DNA from: Actinomycetota bacterium
Lineage (GTDB): Bacteria; Actinomycetota; Acidimicrobiia; Acidimicrobiales; AC-14
Direction of reading: 5' to 3'
DNA: 64,000 nt
Assembly (NCBI GenBank): GCA_040754375.1
Contig: JBFMCT010000002.1
Coordinates: 1-64,000, forward strand
Shown here: positions 49,501-58,971 of the stretch, piece after piece
Position numbering within the stretch: the stretch's first letter is position 1
How the letters are laid out: each line of letters begins with the position of its first letter
The notes under the pieces: generated by a model
Database searches by the model: none
What the model was told of the DNA's origin: nothing
The model's input: the letters and a program-made list of their open reading frames with translations, nothing else
Translations under genes and position numbers: made by a program

Positions 49501-52128
49501 CTAGGTCGGCAGGACCTGGCCACGAGGGGCGATCACCTGGGCGAGCCGCGACTGCATGGTGCCCGGCGAGTGGCCTTCTTCTACTCGCCGCAGTGCCCGT
49601 TCGCGCACCCTCTGCCACAGGTCGGCATCGAGGTAGAGCCGGGCGCACTCGTGGGCGAACCGGTCGCCGTCGGCCGGAGCGGCCAGCAGGGCGTCTCCGT
49701 GCTCCCACCCGAGCTGGTCCGCCAGCAGCTCCGTGGTCACTGCCGGTAGCCCACGAGCGGCCGCTTCGATGACCTTGAGCGGGATGCCCGCCGCGAACCT
49801 GGTGGGGGCGACGAACACCCTGGCGGCGCCGAGGACGCCCGAGAGGTCGTCGAGCTCTCCCGCGAACCGCACGCCGGGTTGCGTCCGAGACAGGAGGGTG
49901 AGGGCGGTCGTCCGTCCTACGACGGTCAGGAGGCCATCCCGCGGGCCCTGGCCCGCCTCCGCCAGCAGGTGCCGGAAGCGGGGCAGGACGTGTTCGATGA
50001 ACCACAGGAGGCCGTCAACGTTGGGGCTTCCGTCCTCGGACAGGTTGCCGACGAAGAGCAGGCCGTGGCGGTCGTGGAAGCCCGGCTCGGTGGGGTTGAC
50101 GGCCACGCCGTGGCCGACCACGCGCGTCTCGACGGAGCAGTGGCGCCGGAACAGCTCGGCCTCGGCTTCCGACACGGCGATCACGCGGTCCGCGAACTGG
50201 GCCACGCGCAGCTCGCGGGCCACCAGCGCCGTGGCTTCGGTGGGGCCCAGGGGTGGCCCCAGCACCGCGTGGCGGGCCACGAGCCGGTTGGCGGCGACCG
50301 CTTCCGCGTCGTACACGACGACCGCCCCGACGAGGGCCGACCGGTTGCGGCCGAGCACGCGTGCGACCTTCCCGGCGTTGTGGTCCCGGCTCACGATAAT
50401 CGTCCGCCACGACCCGGCGCCGTCGCGCAGGAGTGCTTCGAGCCCGGCGAAACCGTCGCACCCGGCCACCTCCACCGTCGGCCCCAGCGCGGCGCGAACC
50501 TCGGGCCAACTCCCATCCAAGGGGAGCTTGGCGTAGAACGTCACCGCCTGGCCGAGGTTCTCCAGGGCCCGCACCAGCGACGCGACCCGAGGAGCGCCGC
50601 TCCCGAGGCGGGGGATGGGGACGCGGTCGTCGATGACGAGTGCACGGGGCCGCCTGTCCGACGTACGCACCTGGTGCGCGGGGTCACCGCGACGGGGCTG
50701 GCCTCCCAGCCAGTCCCGGTGCCGCTGCACCAACACAGACCAGTTCTGCTGCGTCTGCCGGTGCGCCCATTGCGGGTCAGCAGACGACCCACCCTCGAAG
50801 TGGTCTACGACTGCCGCCGGCTCGTACACGACTCGACGGCCGGCCTGTCGCGCTCGAATGCAGTAGTCGACATCTTCGTAGTACGCCGGTTCGAACTCGG
50901 TTGAGAACCCGCCCAGGTCGGTCCACAGTGATCGGCGGGTCAGCAGGAACGCACCCGACACGAACGACACGTCCCGCCGGCACTGCAGCCATGGCTCCAG
51001 GGGCGAGAGGCCTCGACCGTGGCCCTCGCAGATGCCGTCGGCGTACACGACGCTCCCCGCCTCTTGGACGGTCCCGTCGGGCAGGACGAGCATCGTGCCG
51101 ACCACGCCGATGTCTTCGTCGCTCTCCAAAGTGGTGAGGGCGGCGGACAGGCTCTCCTCCCGCAGGCAGGCGTCGTTGTTCAGCAGCAGGAGCGCCTCTC
51201 CCCGGGCCCTTTCGGCGGCCTGGTTCACGGCCCGCAGGAAGCCGACGTTGGAGCTGTTGCGGAGTACCAAGGCTCCGTCGGCTCGTGCGAGGAGGTCCGG
51301 GGTGCGGTCGTCGGAGGCGTTGTCGACGACGATGACCTCGGCGTCGCTCCCGGCGAACGACGCCACTGACTCGAGGCAGGCCAGGGTGAGCTCGGCCCGG
51401 CCGTGGCACACGACGATCACGCTCGTGGCGGGGCCGGAGGACGTGGGAAGGCTCAGGCGGCCGGGGCCCTCGAGGAACGCTTCCAACCGGCTGTGGAGGG
51501 CCTCGGCCAGCTCTTGGCGCTTCTGGGCCAGTAGCTCCCTCGCCACGGGGGGAGCGGTGACGGGCCCAGGCCCCGGGCGAGCGCCGACCCTCGCCGTAGC
51601 CTCGCTGTCTAGGAGCCGTTGACGCACGCCAGCGACGCCGCCGTGGCGGAAGTAACCGGCGGCCACCCGCAGGAGCCGGGGCCACCGACCGAGCCCCCCC
51701 TTCCGCCGCGTCAGCCAGCGCCACGCCAGGAGGCCGCTGAACGGGCCGGCCCCCAGCGCCCAGAACCGGAGGTCGACGATCCTGACGTCGCCGTCGTCGG
51801 CCGTGATGGACAGGTCCTGCGCCCAGTCCGGTACGCACAGGACGATGCGTTCGGTGCAGCCCGACGCGCCGAGAGCCAGGTCGGCGATCGCCACCGGGAC
51901 CCCGTCGTGTTCGGCATGGAGGACGGCGCGGCCCGTGGCCCGGCCCTCCTGTACGACCCGGTAGGTGACGAGGGTGTCACCCACCGGGCCCCGTGCCCGG
52001 TTCGACCGCAGGGCGAAGGTGCCCCAGCGGGCCGTGGGCTCCAGCACCATGCGGTGCTCTGCCCACCCCACCCACCGGCCCAAGCCGGTCAGGCCGGCTC
52101 GCGGCCGGGGCGTCTCACGCTCTGGCAC
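49501..52128 (-). CDS. Two-domain glycosyltransferase (GT2 plus GT4)
   Basis: A large 875-aa protein. Residues 1-230 are a poorly conserved N-terminal part. A GT2 domain (about 233-480) has TSVIVVCHGRAELTLACLES, VIVVDNASDDRT, the LLLNNDACL metal site and GGFSTEFEPAYYEDVDYC. A GT4-like domain (about 515-865) has RVPIPRLGSGAPR, VIAVSEAEAELFRRH, LLFVGNLSEDGSPNVDGLLW and IPLKVIEAAARGLPAV. It likely builds a surface glycan, two linkages by one chain. Its stop abuts the ABC-2-like remnant. Confidence 0.88.
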   Translation of the reverse strand: MPERETPRPRAGLTGLGRWVGWAEHRMVLEPTARWGTFALRSNRARGPVGDTLVTYRVVQEGRATGRAVLHAEHDGVPVAIADLALGASGCTERIVLCVPDWAQDLSITADDGDVRIVDLRFWALGAGPFSGLLAWRWLTRRKGGLGRWPRLLRVAAGYFRHGGVAGVRQRLLDSEATARVGARPGPGPVTAPPVARELLAQKRQELAEALHSRLEAFLEGPGRLSLPTSSGPATSVIVVCHGRAELTLACLESVASFAGSDAEVIVVDNASDDRTPDLLARADGALVLRNSSNVGFLRAVNQAAERARGEALLLLNNDACLREESLSAALTTLESDEDIGVVGTMLVLPDGTVQEAGSVVYADGICEGHGRGLSPLEPWLQCRRDVSFVSGAFLLTRRSLWTDLGGFSTEFEPAYYEDVDYCIRARQAGRRVVYEPAAVVDHFEGGSSADPQWAHRQTQQNWSVLVQRHRDWLGGQPRRGDPAHQVRTSDRRPRALVIDDRVPIPRLGSGAPRVASLVRALENLGQAVTFYAKLPLDGSWPEVRAALGPTVEVAGCDGFAGLEALLRDGAGSWRTIIVSRDHNAGKVARVLGRNRSALVGAVVVYDAEAVAANRLVARHAVLGPPLGPTEATALVARELRVAQFADRVIAVSEAEAELFRRHCSVETRVVGHGVAVNPTEPGFHDRHGLLFVGNLSEDGSPNVDGLLWFIEHVLPRFRHLLAEAGQGPRDGLLTVVGRTTALTLLSRTQPGVRFAGELDDLSGVLGAARVFVAPTRFAAGIPLKVIEAAARGLPAVTTELLADQLGWEHGDALLAAPADGDRFAHECARLYLDADLWQRVRERALRRVEEGHSPGTMQSRLAQVIAPRGQVLPT

Positions 52129-52162
52129 TGTCCGCCATCAACAAGTCTGCTGGCGAGGGATG

Positions 52163-52879
52163 TCAGATCTCGCCGAAGCGGGCGTCGTACACCTCGGCAA
52201 GGCTGCTGATGAACTCGTCCCATCGCAGGCCACTTCCGGCCGGCGGCAGGTCGGGCTCGATGTCGCCGGTCAGGCGATCGAAGGCGACGACGGCGATGCC
52301 CTCCAGGAGGTGCGCAGCATCGCCTTCGGTGACGCGGCCACCGGCTCGGATGAAGCGACCGACGGCCCGAGTGACCAGGTGCGCGGTGGACTTCCAGTGC
52401 TCGTCGTCGCCGGACTTGAACCGTTCAGAGGTTGGCAGGGTCAGGATGCCGCCGACGACCGCGAACGGGAACTTGAGGTGGAGGTTGACCGCGAAGGTCC
52501 GGATGTCCCCGAAGCGGTTCCAGATGGCTCGGCCCACCGCCAGGTGAACCGGCTTGACCTCTATCGCCAACGTGAGACCGTCGCGGGTCGTCGTTTCCGA
52601 CACGTCGGCCTTGACACTTCGCAGGCCACCGCCGACTTCACGCTCACCCGCAACCGCGTGGGGCGCGGCGAGGCTTGCGCCACGGAGGTCTGTGAGCGTG
52701 ATGGCGGCCAACGCGTTCGACAGCCGGATCTGGGCCGCCTTCGACTTCGCTGCACCGAGGACGGACGCCTGGCGGATGTACTCGGCGGAGGCCCGGCAGT
52801 AGTCCTCGATCGTCTGCGGATCGAGGCTCGCCAGCCCGTCGACGAGTGGGAGGCCCGTGGGCTCCACCAGCTTCACCAT
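52163..52879 (-). CDS. Probable type II restriction endonuclease
   Basis: A 238-aa protein that starts 2 bp after the stop of a DNA methyltransferase, the standard R-M arrangement. A PD-(D/E)xK-like site is visible: D92, then E107-V-K109 in LTLAIEVKP. The rest fits no family I can name, and such nucleases diverge quickly. The recognition sequence is unknown. Base composition is less G/C-rich than in neighbouring genes. Confidence 0.75.
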   Translation of the reverse strand: MVKLVEPTGLPLVDGLASLDPQTIEDYCRASAEYIRQASVLGAAKSKAAQIRLSNALAAITLTDLRGASLAAPHAVAGEREVGGGLRSVKADVSETTTRDGLTLAIEVKPVHLAVGRAIWNRFGDIRTFAVNLHLKFPFAVVGGILTLPTSERFKSGDDEHWKSTAHLVTRAVGRFIRAGGRVTEGDAAHLLEGIAVVAFDRLTGDIEPDLPPAGSGLRWDEFISSLAEVYDARFGEI

Positions 52880-52881
52880 CG

Positions 52882-53898
52882 CTATGCGGAGAGATCCAGT
52901 GCCGCCTTGCCGACGCCGTCGACCACGTCACTCACCCGATCCAGGCAGCTTGCGAAGTACACCGGATCGACTTCACAGGCAATGCTGTTGCGTCCCCATC
53001 CGGCGGCGGCCGCGGAGGTGGTCCCCGTACCGAGGAAGGGGTCGAAGACGGTGTCGCCGACGAACGAGAACATGCGGATCAGGCGCTCCGCGAGCGCGAG
53101 CGGGAACGGCGCAGGGTGGTTGCGGGTCGACGCGCCGCTGAGGCGCCAGACCTGTTGGAACCACTCGGAGTGGTATTGGGCGGGGATCACCGACAACAGG
53201 CGCGTGGCCAAGTCGGGCTTGCGGTACCCGCCGGGCTTGCGCTGGAAGAGGATGTACTCGATGTCGTTCTTGATGACGCCGTTGGGCTCATAGGGCTTGC
53301 CGTAGAAGCCGCCCGAACCCATCTCGTATTGCGCGTTGGCGATCTTGTACCAGATGATCGGAGCGAGGTTGTCGAAACCGATCAGCCGGCATCGCTCCTG
53401 GATGCTCGCGTGCAGCGGGAACACGAGGTGGCGCCCGAACAGCTTGCGGGAGACGTTCACGTCGCCGACGACGATGACCATTCGGCCGCCCGGCACCAGG
53501 GCGTCGTACGTCCGTCGCCACACCTCGTCGAGCTCGTCGAGGAAGAGGTCGTAGTCATCGATCTCGCCGAGCTGGCACTCGTGGTCGTTGTACTTCTTGA
53601 GGTTCCAGTATGGCGGCGAGGTGACCACGAGGTCGATACTCTCGGGCTCCAAGTCAAGAGTGCGGCAGTCGGTCTGTTGCAGCCGGTGCATCGACTGGAG
53701 GCCCCGCACGGCACTCTCGATCCGGGCGCACCTCTCGGGATCCTTGGCGATCGCCGGGAACGCCTTCTGGGGCTCGGCCTGAACAAGCTCCAGCAGCGAC
53801 CGCGGTGCCGCCAAGCCAACCTGCTCGGGGCCAAGGGGGACACCCAGGACGACAGGGGCACCGCCCGTTGACTGCTTTCGCTGTCTGGTCGAACTCAC
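52882..53898 (-). CDS. DNA methyltransferase, beta class (N4-cytosine or N6-adenine)
   Basis: A SAM-dependent DNA methylase of 338 aa. Motif IV TSPPYW (93-98) comes first and motif I DPFLGTGTTSAAAAGWGRN late (about 293), the order that defines the beta class. TSPPY is compatible with either m4C or m6A. Around 130-160 the MVIVVGDVNVSRKLFGRH segment is common in type II methylases. G+C is visibly lower (about 55% in some lines), a sign of acquisition. It protects DNA from the nuclease encoded next. Confidence 0.93.
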   Translation of the reverse strand: MSSTRQRKQSTGGAPVVLGVPLGPEQVGLAAPRSLLELVQAEPQKAFPAIAKDPERCARIESAVRGLQSMHRLQQTDCRTLDLEPESIDLVVTSPPYWNLKKYNDHECQLGEIDDYDLFLDELDEVWRRTYDALVPGGRMVIVVGDVNVSRKLFGRHLVFPLHASIQERCRLIGFDNLAPIIWYKIANAQYEMGSGGFYGKPYEPNGVIKNDIEYILFQRKPGGYRKPDLATRLLSVIPAQYHSEWFQQVWRLSGASTRNHPAPFPLALAERLIRMFSFVGDTVFDPFLGTGTTSAAAAGWGRNSIACEVDPVYFASCLDRVSDVVDGVGKAALDLSA

Positions 53899-54240
53899 GA
53901 GGCCACCTCTCTGGCGAACATGTGTTCGGGAAGCCTACTCCCGATCCACAACAGCGAAGGCCGAACAGGTGCTGAAGGTACCTGACCTCCCCCTCGCCCC
54001 CGGGGATGCTCGATGTCATCGTCGGCGGGGCCGCCGTGGCCAACCTCGTGCCCCCATCGCGACTGACATCGGGGACCCCTCGGTCATGCGGTCGTCGCGT
54101 CCCCCGCGCCTGGCGCCGCGAAGGACGGTGAACCCGACCGCAAGCCCAAAGAAAGCGCACCACCGTTTCCACCCTGTTGTCCGGAGAAGTGAGGACAGAT
54201 TGATGACAAGCGACACACCTCGGAGGGTGTGTCGTGGACA
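53899..54240. other. 342-bp gap between the methylase and the toxin gene
   Basis: No gene can be supported on either strand. It holds the methylase promoter region (ACATGTGTTCGG near 53920) and, at its far end, a hairpin at 54211-54234. Open frames here have no family resemblance and change frame too often to be coding. Confidence 0.6.
54211..54234 (-). terminator. Hairpin downstream of vapC
   Basis: CGACACACC (54211-54219) and GGTGTGTCG (54226-54234) are perfect complements around a 6-base loop, 6 bp past the end of vapC. No T-run follows, so termination is only suggested. Confidence 0.5.
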
Positions 54241-54672
54241 TCAGGCTGCGCCGCCGTGGCCGGTCCCGGCCGGGATGATCCAGAGGGCCGAGAGCCCGGT
54301 CGCCTCGGCGATGAGGTCGAAGTCCCGGTCGTAGTGGAGCACCACCGCGTCCTGTTCGAGGGCGGTGGCGGCGACCAGGAGATCGGGGATCGGCCGGCGG
54401 TGCTGTCCCCGTCCGGCCAGCTCCTGCTGGATCGCGAGCGCACGTGCTGCCACCGCCTGCGTCAGGTGCAGCCACGGGAGGCTCAGCAGGTCCTCACGGC
54501 GTGTGCCGTAGTCGTCAGAGCTCCGGGCGGAGTAGAGCAGCTCCAGGGCGACGATCTCCGTCATGAAGAGTGCGCCGTCGGCTGCGAGGGCCGCGAGGAG
54601 CCCGGCCGCGGCGTCGCTGTGGCGCTGCTGGTCGAATGCCGACTTGTCCGCCAGGTAGCGGCCTAACGCCAT
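54241..54672 (-). CDS. vapC: VapC-type PIN domain toxin
   Basis: A 143-aa PIN ribonuclease. The acidic site is D9 (YLADKSAF), E39-E43 (MTEIVALELL), the Asp of IPDLLVAATA and the Asp pair in YDRDFDLIA. These toxins cleave tRNA or rRNA when the antitoxin is lost. It overlaps vapB by 10 bp, as in most such pairs. Confidence 0.9.
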   Translation of the reverse strand: MALGRYLADKSAFDQQRHSDAAAGLLAALAADGALFMTEIVALELLYSARSSDDYGTRREDLLSLPWLHLTQAVAARALAIQQELAGRGQHRRPIPDLLVAATALEQDAVVLHYDRDFDLIAEATGLSALWIIPAGTGHGGAA

Positions 54673-54866
54673 GCTCCCCGCATGATCTCCGCGTCGCCCA
54701 GGTCGTCAGCGGTGGTGCGGAGCCGCTCCAGCGCTGCGAGCCGTCGGGGCCTGGCCGCGATCTCGGCAAGCGCCCGGTTCACCGTGTCGACTTTCGTCGT
54801 CGTCCCGAGCTCCGCCGCCGCAGCGGCCAGCGCCTCTTCGTTGATGTCCACCAAGGTTCTTGCCAT
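54663..54866 (-). CDS. vapB: VapB-type antitoxin
   Basis: A 67-aa antitoxin: an N-terminal ribbon-helix-helix (RTLVDINEEALAAAAAELG, TKVDTVNRALAEIA) for DNA binding, then a C-terminal helix ending AEIMRGAWR that would wrap the toxin. ATG 54866 starts the family pattern (MARTLVDI). A wide inverted repeat upstream is a candidate operator. Confidence 0.88.
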   Translation of the reverse strand: MARTLVDINEEALAAAAAELGTTTKVDTVNRALAEIAARPRRLAALERLRTTADDLGDAEIMRGAWR

Positions 54867-54883
54867 TGGTGTCCTCCGGACCT

Positions 54884-54913
54884 TGATATCCAAATCGCCA
54901 GCACACGATATCA
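54884..54913. promoter_or_regulatory. Candidate VapBC operator
   Basis: TGATATC at 54884-54890 and GATATCA at 54907-54913 form an inverted repeat with a 16-bp spacer, 18 bp upstream of the vapB start. Each half is itself nearly palindromic. Confidence 0.55.
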
Positions 54914-55082
54914 CCTCGCGCGAAGCCGCCGTGGAGACCCCACCGACCGGACGGGCGGCTGCCGTACGTCATCCCGGATCACCGGGCTGTCATCCGTCGA
55001 CGTGAGGGCGGACGGCATCGGTGGGCGCCTCACCTGTTTCTGAACGGCGACCTGTGCGTTGCGAGCCAGGAGGCCCCCGCCG

Positions 55083-55117
55083 AAAACTGCGCTGACCAGC
55101 ACCTTCGTGCTGGTCAG
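55083..55117 (-). terminator. Terminator of the tRNA-Leu transcript
   Basis: On the minus strand CTGACCAGCAC/GTGCTGGTCAG form a perfect 11-bp stem (55117-55107, 55102-55092) with a 4-base loop, followed by CGCAGTTTT. It lies 1 bp past the encoded CCA end. Confidence 0.85.
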
Positions 55118-55118
55118 A

Positions 55119-55205
55119 TGGTGTCGGAGGGGGGACTTGAACCCCCACGCCCTTGCGGGCACATGGCCCTCAACCATGCGCGTCTGCCTATTCCGCCACT
55201 CCGAC
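55119..55205 (-). tRNA. tRNA-Leu (anticodon GAG)
   Basis: From 55205 to 55119 on the minus strand: acceptor GTCGGAG/CTCCGAC, anticodon stem CATGG/CCATG with loop TTGAGGG, a long variable arm (GTGCCCGCAAGGGCG region) typical of class II tRNAs, T-arm GGGGGTTCAAGTCCCCC, discriminator A and encoded CCA. The anticodon GAG reads CUC and CUU. Confidence 0.95.
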
Positions 55206-55228
55206 GAGTGGATTGACCAGTCTAGCGG

Positions 55229-56803
55229 TCAGCCCGAGAGGCGGGCCCGCGAGGCGTCGAAGGTGCCGAAGGCCGACATGGGTAGGTCGCGGACCCGGTC
55301 GGCGACCAGGGTGTGGGTCTCGTACTGGGCGATGGGCAGCACGACCATGTGGGCCATGACGAGCTGCTCGGCGGCCTGGTAGGCGGCCATGGCCGCGGCC
55401 CGGTCGCCGGTCTCGCGGCCGGCCCGGATGAAGGCGTCGACGTCGGGAGAGTTGAACGAGACGATGTTGTCGTCCTTGCCGCTGTAGAAGAGGGGGGCCA
55501 GGAACGCGTCGGGGCTGGCGTAGGGGGCGATCCACGCCATCTGGAACAGCTCCTGCTGCCCGCTGGCCGCGAACTTCAGGTACTCGGTGTAGGCGTGGGG
55601 GCGCAGGCCCGCGGGGATCCCCACCGCCTCTAGGCCGGCGGCCATGGACCGGGCCACCGCCTCCTGGGTCGGGTCGTCGTCGAAGTCGATGTTGACGGTG
55701 GGCACGGGCCGGTTGCCGAACACCTCGGCCACGAGCGCCCGGGCGCGGGCCGGGTCGTAGCGGCAGCGCTCGCCACATGGGTCGGGCTGGTGACCGGGCA
55801 CCCCGGCGGCCACCACCCCGGTGGCCAACCGCACCCGCCCGCCGTAGACGTTGTCGACGATGGCCTGGCGGTCGACGGCCCGGACGATGGCCTCCCGGAA
55901 GCGCACGTCGGCGAACTTGGGGTTGTCGAGGTTGAACCCGTAGAAGAGCTGGGCCGGGTAGGGCCGGAAGCTGTCCCGGCCCCGGTCACGCACGACCTCC
56001 TCGACCCGCTCGGCGGGCACGGCCGTCCAGTCGAGCTGGCCCCGCAGGAAGGCGGCGTAGGCCTCCTCGCCGTCGCTCCCGAAATAGACGTCGATGCCCC
56101 GGAGCTCGACATCGGCCCCAGGGGAGGGCATCAGCCGTAGGACGTCGACGTTGCGGGAGCGGAACATGAACGGCCCGCTGCCCACCGGCTGCTCGGCGAA
56201 CGCCGGTGCCGGGGGGGCGGCCTCGACGGCCTCCCGGGGCACGATCCCGAAGGCCGGCGAGGCGAGGATCTCGGCCAGGACCGACAGCGGGTGGACCAGG
56301 GCGATCTGCACGGTGGCCGGGTCGGGAGTGATCACCCCCACCATGTGGTCGAGCGTGCCCTCGGAGTTGACTTCCTTGAACCCGATCACGGCGTCGAGCT
56401 GGGGGGCGGCGGGCGAGCCCGAACCACGGGCCGCGATCCGGTCGAGGGTGTACTTGACGTCCTCGCTGGTGATGGCCCGTCCGTTGCTGAACGTGGCGTC
56501 GGTGCGGAGGTGGAACGTCCAGATGCGCTGGTTAGGTGACACCTCCCACCTCGAGGCCAACGACGGGCGTACCTCCAAGGTGGCCGGGTCGTAGGCGGTG
56601 AGGCCGTCGAAGAGCTGGTCGACGACGAGGAAGTCGGCCACGTAGCGGGCCTGGGCCGGGTCGAGGGACTGCGGCCGTTCGAGGCCGACACGTAGCACGC
56701 CCCGCTCGGCGTCCGCTCCGAAGCGGCCGGTGCCAGCACCCGAGGACGAACAGGCCGAGGCGGCCAGCGAGGCCGCCACCGCGAGAACCGCGAACACCCT
56801 CAC
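55229..56803 (-). CDS. Peptide-type ABC transporter substrate-binding lipoprotein
   Basis: A 524-aa SBP_bac_5 family protein. The lipobox is SLAASAC with C18 lipidated. Conserved parts are [20 protein letters not shown], the [13 protein letters not shown] segment, PVGSGPFMF and [11 protein letters not shown]. It should bind oligopeptides or other solutes at the cell surface. GTG 56803 overlaps the stop of the ATPase gene (GTGA). A second binding protein lies at the other end of the same operon. Confidence 0.9.
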   Translation of the reverse strand: MRVFAVLAVAASLAASACSSSGAGTGRFGADAERGVLRVGLERPQSLDPAQARYVADFLVVDQLFDGLTAYDPATLEVRPSLASRWEVSPNQRIWTFHLRTDATFSNGRAITSEDVKYTLDRIAARGSGSPAAPQLDAVIGFKEVNSEGTLDHMVGVITPDPATVQIALVHPLSVLAEILASPAFGIVPREAVEAAPPAPAFAEQPVGSGPFMFRSRNVDVLRLMPSPGADVELRGIDVYFGSDGEEAYAAFLRGQLDWTAVPAERVEEVVRDRGRDSFRPYPAQLFYGFNLDNPKFADVRFREAIVRAVDRQAIVDNVYGGRVRLATGVVAAGVPGHQPDPCGERCRYDPARARALVAEVFGNRPVPTVNIDFDDDPTQEAVARSMAAGLEAVGIPAGLRPHAYTEYLKFAASGQQELFQMAWIAPYASPDAFLAPLFYSGKDDNIVSFNSPDVDAFIRAGRETGDRAAAMAAYQAAEQLVMAHMVVLPIAQYETHTLVADRVRDLPMSAFGTFDASRARLSG

Positions 56804-57855
56804 AAGACTTCGCGGGTCTCCGGGAAGTGGCAGGCCGTCCAGTGCCCGGGGCTCTTCTCCTCCAGGGGTGGGACGACGGTCCGGCAGAGCTCCTGGGCCT
56901 TCCAGCACCGGGTGTGGAAGCGGCAGGCCGGGGGTGGCTTGGCCGGGGACGGGACGTCACCGGTCAGGATGATGCGCTGGCGCCGGCGCTCGCGCTCGGG
57001 GTCGGGGACCGGGACGGCCGACAGCAGGGCGACCGTGTAGGGATGGGCCGGGTGCTCGTAGAGCTGGTCGCGGTCGGCCACCTCGACGAGCTGGCCGAGG
57101 TACATCACGCCCACCTTGTCGCTGATGTGGCGGACGACCGACAGGTCGTGGGCGATGAACACGTAAGTCAGCCCGAGCGTGTCCTGGAGCTCGTCGAGCA
57201 GGTTGACGATCTGGGCCTGGATGGAGACGTCGAGGGCGGAAACAGGCTCGTCGAGGATGACGAGCTTGGGGTTCAGGGCCAGGGCTCGTGCCACCCCGAC
57301 CCGCTGGCGCTGGCCCCCCGAGAACTCGTGGGGGTAGCGCGACGCGTGCTCACGGAGCAGACCGCACAGCACGAGCAGCTCCTCGACCCGGGCCCGGGCC
57401 TCCTTACGGGACCGGCCCTGGACGATCAGGGGCTCGGCCACGATCTGGCCCACCGTGTGGCGGGGGTTGAGGGAGGCGAACGGGTCCTGGAAGACGATCT
57501 GCATCTCAGCCCGCAGGGCACGGGTCTCTCTGGAGCCGAGCGGGAAGATCGACCGCCCGTCGAACTCGACCTCGCCCGAGGTCGCGGGGATCAGCTTGAG
57601 GATCAGGCGGGCAGTCGTCGACTTGCCGCACCCCGACTCACCCACCAGCCCGAAGGTGGTGCCCTTCTCGACGGCGAACGACACGTCGTCGACCGCATGG
57701 ATGGAGCCCACCTGGCGGCGCAGCAGCGCACCCTTGGTCACCGGGAAGTGCTTGGTCAGGTTGCGGACCGTCAGCAGGCTCTCGCCGGCCCCCTGGCCCG
57801 GGATCGCGCCGACTTGTTCGCCGACGCTTTCACCCGCGCCTGCCTCGACCGTCAT
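56800..57855 (-). CDS. Peptide ABC transporter ATP-binding protein (DppF/OppF type)
   Basis: A 351-aa ATPase: Walker [14 protein letters not shown]-loop [14 protein letters not shown], signature [17 protein letters not shown], Walker [14 protein letters not shown]-loop FIAHDLSV. The oligopeptide C-terminal domain has cysteines in CRFHTRC, QELCR and WTACHF, likely an iron-sulfur site as in other OppD/F proteins. ATG 57855 follows GGGGGGCG. Normally a second ATPase (DppD/OppD) is present; here none is found. Confidence 0.9.
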   Translation of the reverse strand: MTVEAGAGESVGEQVGAIPGQGAGESLLTVRNLTKHFPVTKGALLRRQVGSIHAVDDVSFAVEKGTTFGLVGESGCGKSTTARLILKLIPATSGEVEFDGRSIFPLGSRETRALRAEMQIVFQDPFASLNPRHTVGQIVAEPLIVQGRSRKEARARVEELLVLCGLLREHASRYPHEFSGGQRQRVGVARALALNPKLVILDEPVSALDVSIQAQIVNLLDELQDTLGLTYVFIAHDLSVVRHISDKVGVMYLGQLVEVADRDQLYEHPAHPYTVALLSAVPVPDPERERRRQRIILTGDVPSPAKPPPACRFHTRCWKAQELCRTVVPPLEEKSPGHWTACHFPETREVL

Positions 57856-57936
57856 CGCCCCCCTTTCCTGTCCATCCGGCCAGCCTGACGGCTGCGGGCC
57901 CACCCATGATAAGGCGGCGGCCCACGGGCTGGCCCG

Positions 57937-58971
57937 TCACCGGTCGCGGGGGTCGAGGGCGTCCCGCAACCCGTCGCCCACGAACACGAAGGCGAGGACC
58001 GTCAGAGCGATGGCCCCGGCGGGGAAGAGCACGACGTGGGGGTTGGTGGTCAGTACCGACCGGCCTTCGGCCACCATCGCTCCCCACGATGGGGTAGGCG
58101 GCATCACGCCCACGCCCAGGAAGGAGAGACCGGCCTCGCTCAGCACGGCCGTGCCCAGGAAGATCGTGGCGTAGACGACCACCGGCCCGATGGCGTTGGG
58201 CAGGATGTGGTGAACGGCCAGGCGCCAGTGCGACCCCCCGGCGGCCCGGGCGGCCTCGACGTAGGCCGCCCCCTTCTCCGCGAGCACGCCCGCGCGCAGG
58301 AGGCGGGCCATGGGCATCCACCCCAGCAGAGCCAGCACGGCCACGATCGTGAGCGGCCCCCGCCCGGCGACCGTGATCACTACCAAGGCGGCCAGAAGGA
58401 CCGGGAACGAGAGGAACACGTCGGTCGTGCGCATCAGGACGGCTGCGGGGGTGCCCCCGAGATAGCCGGCAGCCGTCCCGACCAACAGGGCGATGGCACA
58501 GGCGATGGCCACCGCCAACCCGGCTATGGCCAGCGACACCCGTGCCCCGTACACCACCCGCGTGAACAGGTCGCGCCCCAGCACGTCGGTGCCGAACCAG
58601 TGGTCGAGGCTGGGCGGGCTCAGGCCGCGGCTCCCCCGGGGGACCGACAGTGGGTCCGCGGGGGTGACGAGGGGCGCCAGAGCGGCGGCCACCACCACCA
58701 GGCCGATGAAGACCAGGCCGGCCATGGCCGTCCGGTCACGCCGGAACCGCCGCCACACGTCGCCCCACCCCCGCCCGTACCCGGCCCGGCCCGCGGATGT
58801 GACGGGAACGGCCAGTGCCGGCCCCGTGCCGCCCGGGGCCGTCCCACCGAGCAGCCGCCCCGTGCCCCCCACCTCGGTCCAACCGGGCCGGCCAAGGGCG
58901 GCTCGTCCCGGGGGCCGGTCCCGGCCGGAGTGCCCCACCGGCCCATCACCGCGGCCCACCGACGGTGCCAT
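57937..58971 (-). CDS. Peptide ABC transporter permease (DppC type)
   Basis: A 344-aa permease with six helices. The first 85 residues are Gly/Pro-rich and poorly conserved, then the OppC-type core with LAPLVTPADPLSV, HWFGTDVLGRDLFTRVVYGA, the EAA loop (YVEAARAAGGSHWRLAVHHI) and LGVGVMPPTPSWGAM. ATG 58971 shares its A with the dppB stop (TGATG). Confidence 0.9.
   Translation of the reverse strand: MAPSVGRGDGPVGHSGRDRPPGRAALGRPGWTEVGGTGRLLGGTAPGGTGPALAVPVTSAGRAGYGRGWGDVWRRFRRDRTAMAGLVFIGLVVVAAALAPLVTPADPLSVPRGSRGLSPPSLDHWFGTDVLGRDLFTRVVYGARVSLAIAGLAVAIACAIALLVGTAAGYLGGTPAAVLMRTTDVFLSFPVLLAALVVITVAGRGPLTIVAVLALLGWMPMARLLRAGVLAEKGAAYVEAARAAGGSHWRLAVHHILPNAIGPVVVYATIFLGTAVLSEAGLSFLGVGVMPPTPSWGAMVAEGRSVLTTNPHVVLFPAGAIALTVLAFVFVGDGLRDALDPRDR

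Noticed and set aside
52163-55205. Integrated phage or IS element
   Set aside because: No integrase, transposase, phage structural gene or tRNA-end duplication could be found; only R-M and VapBC genes are present.
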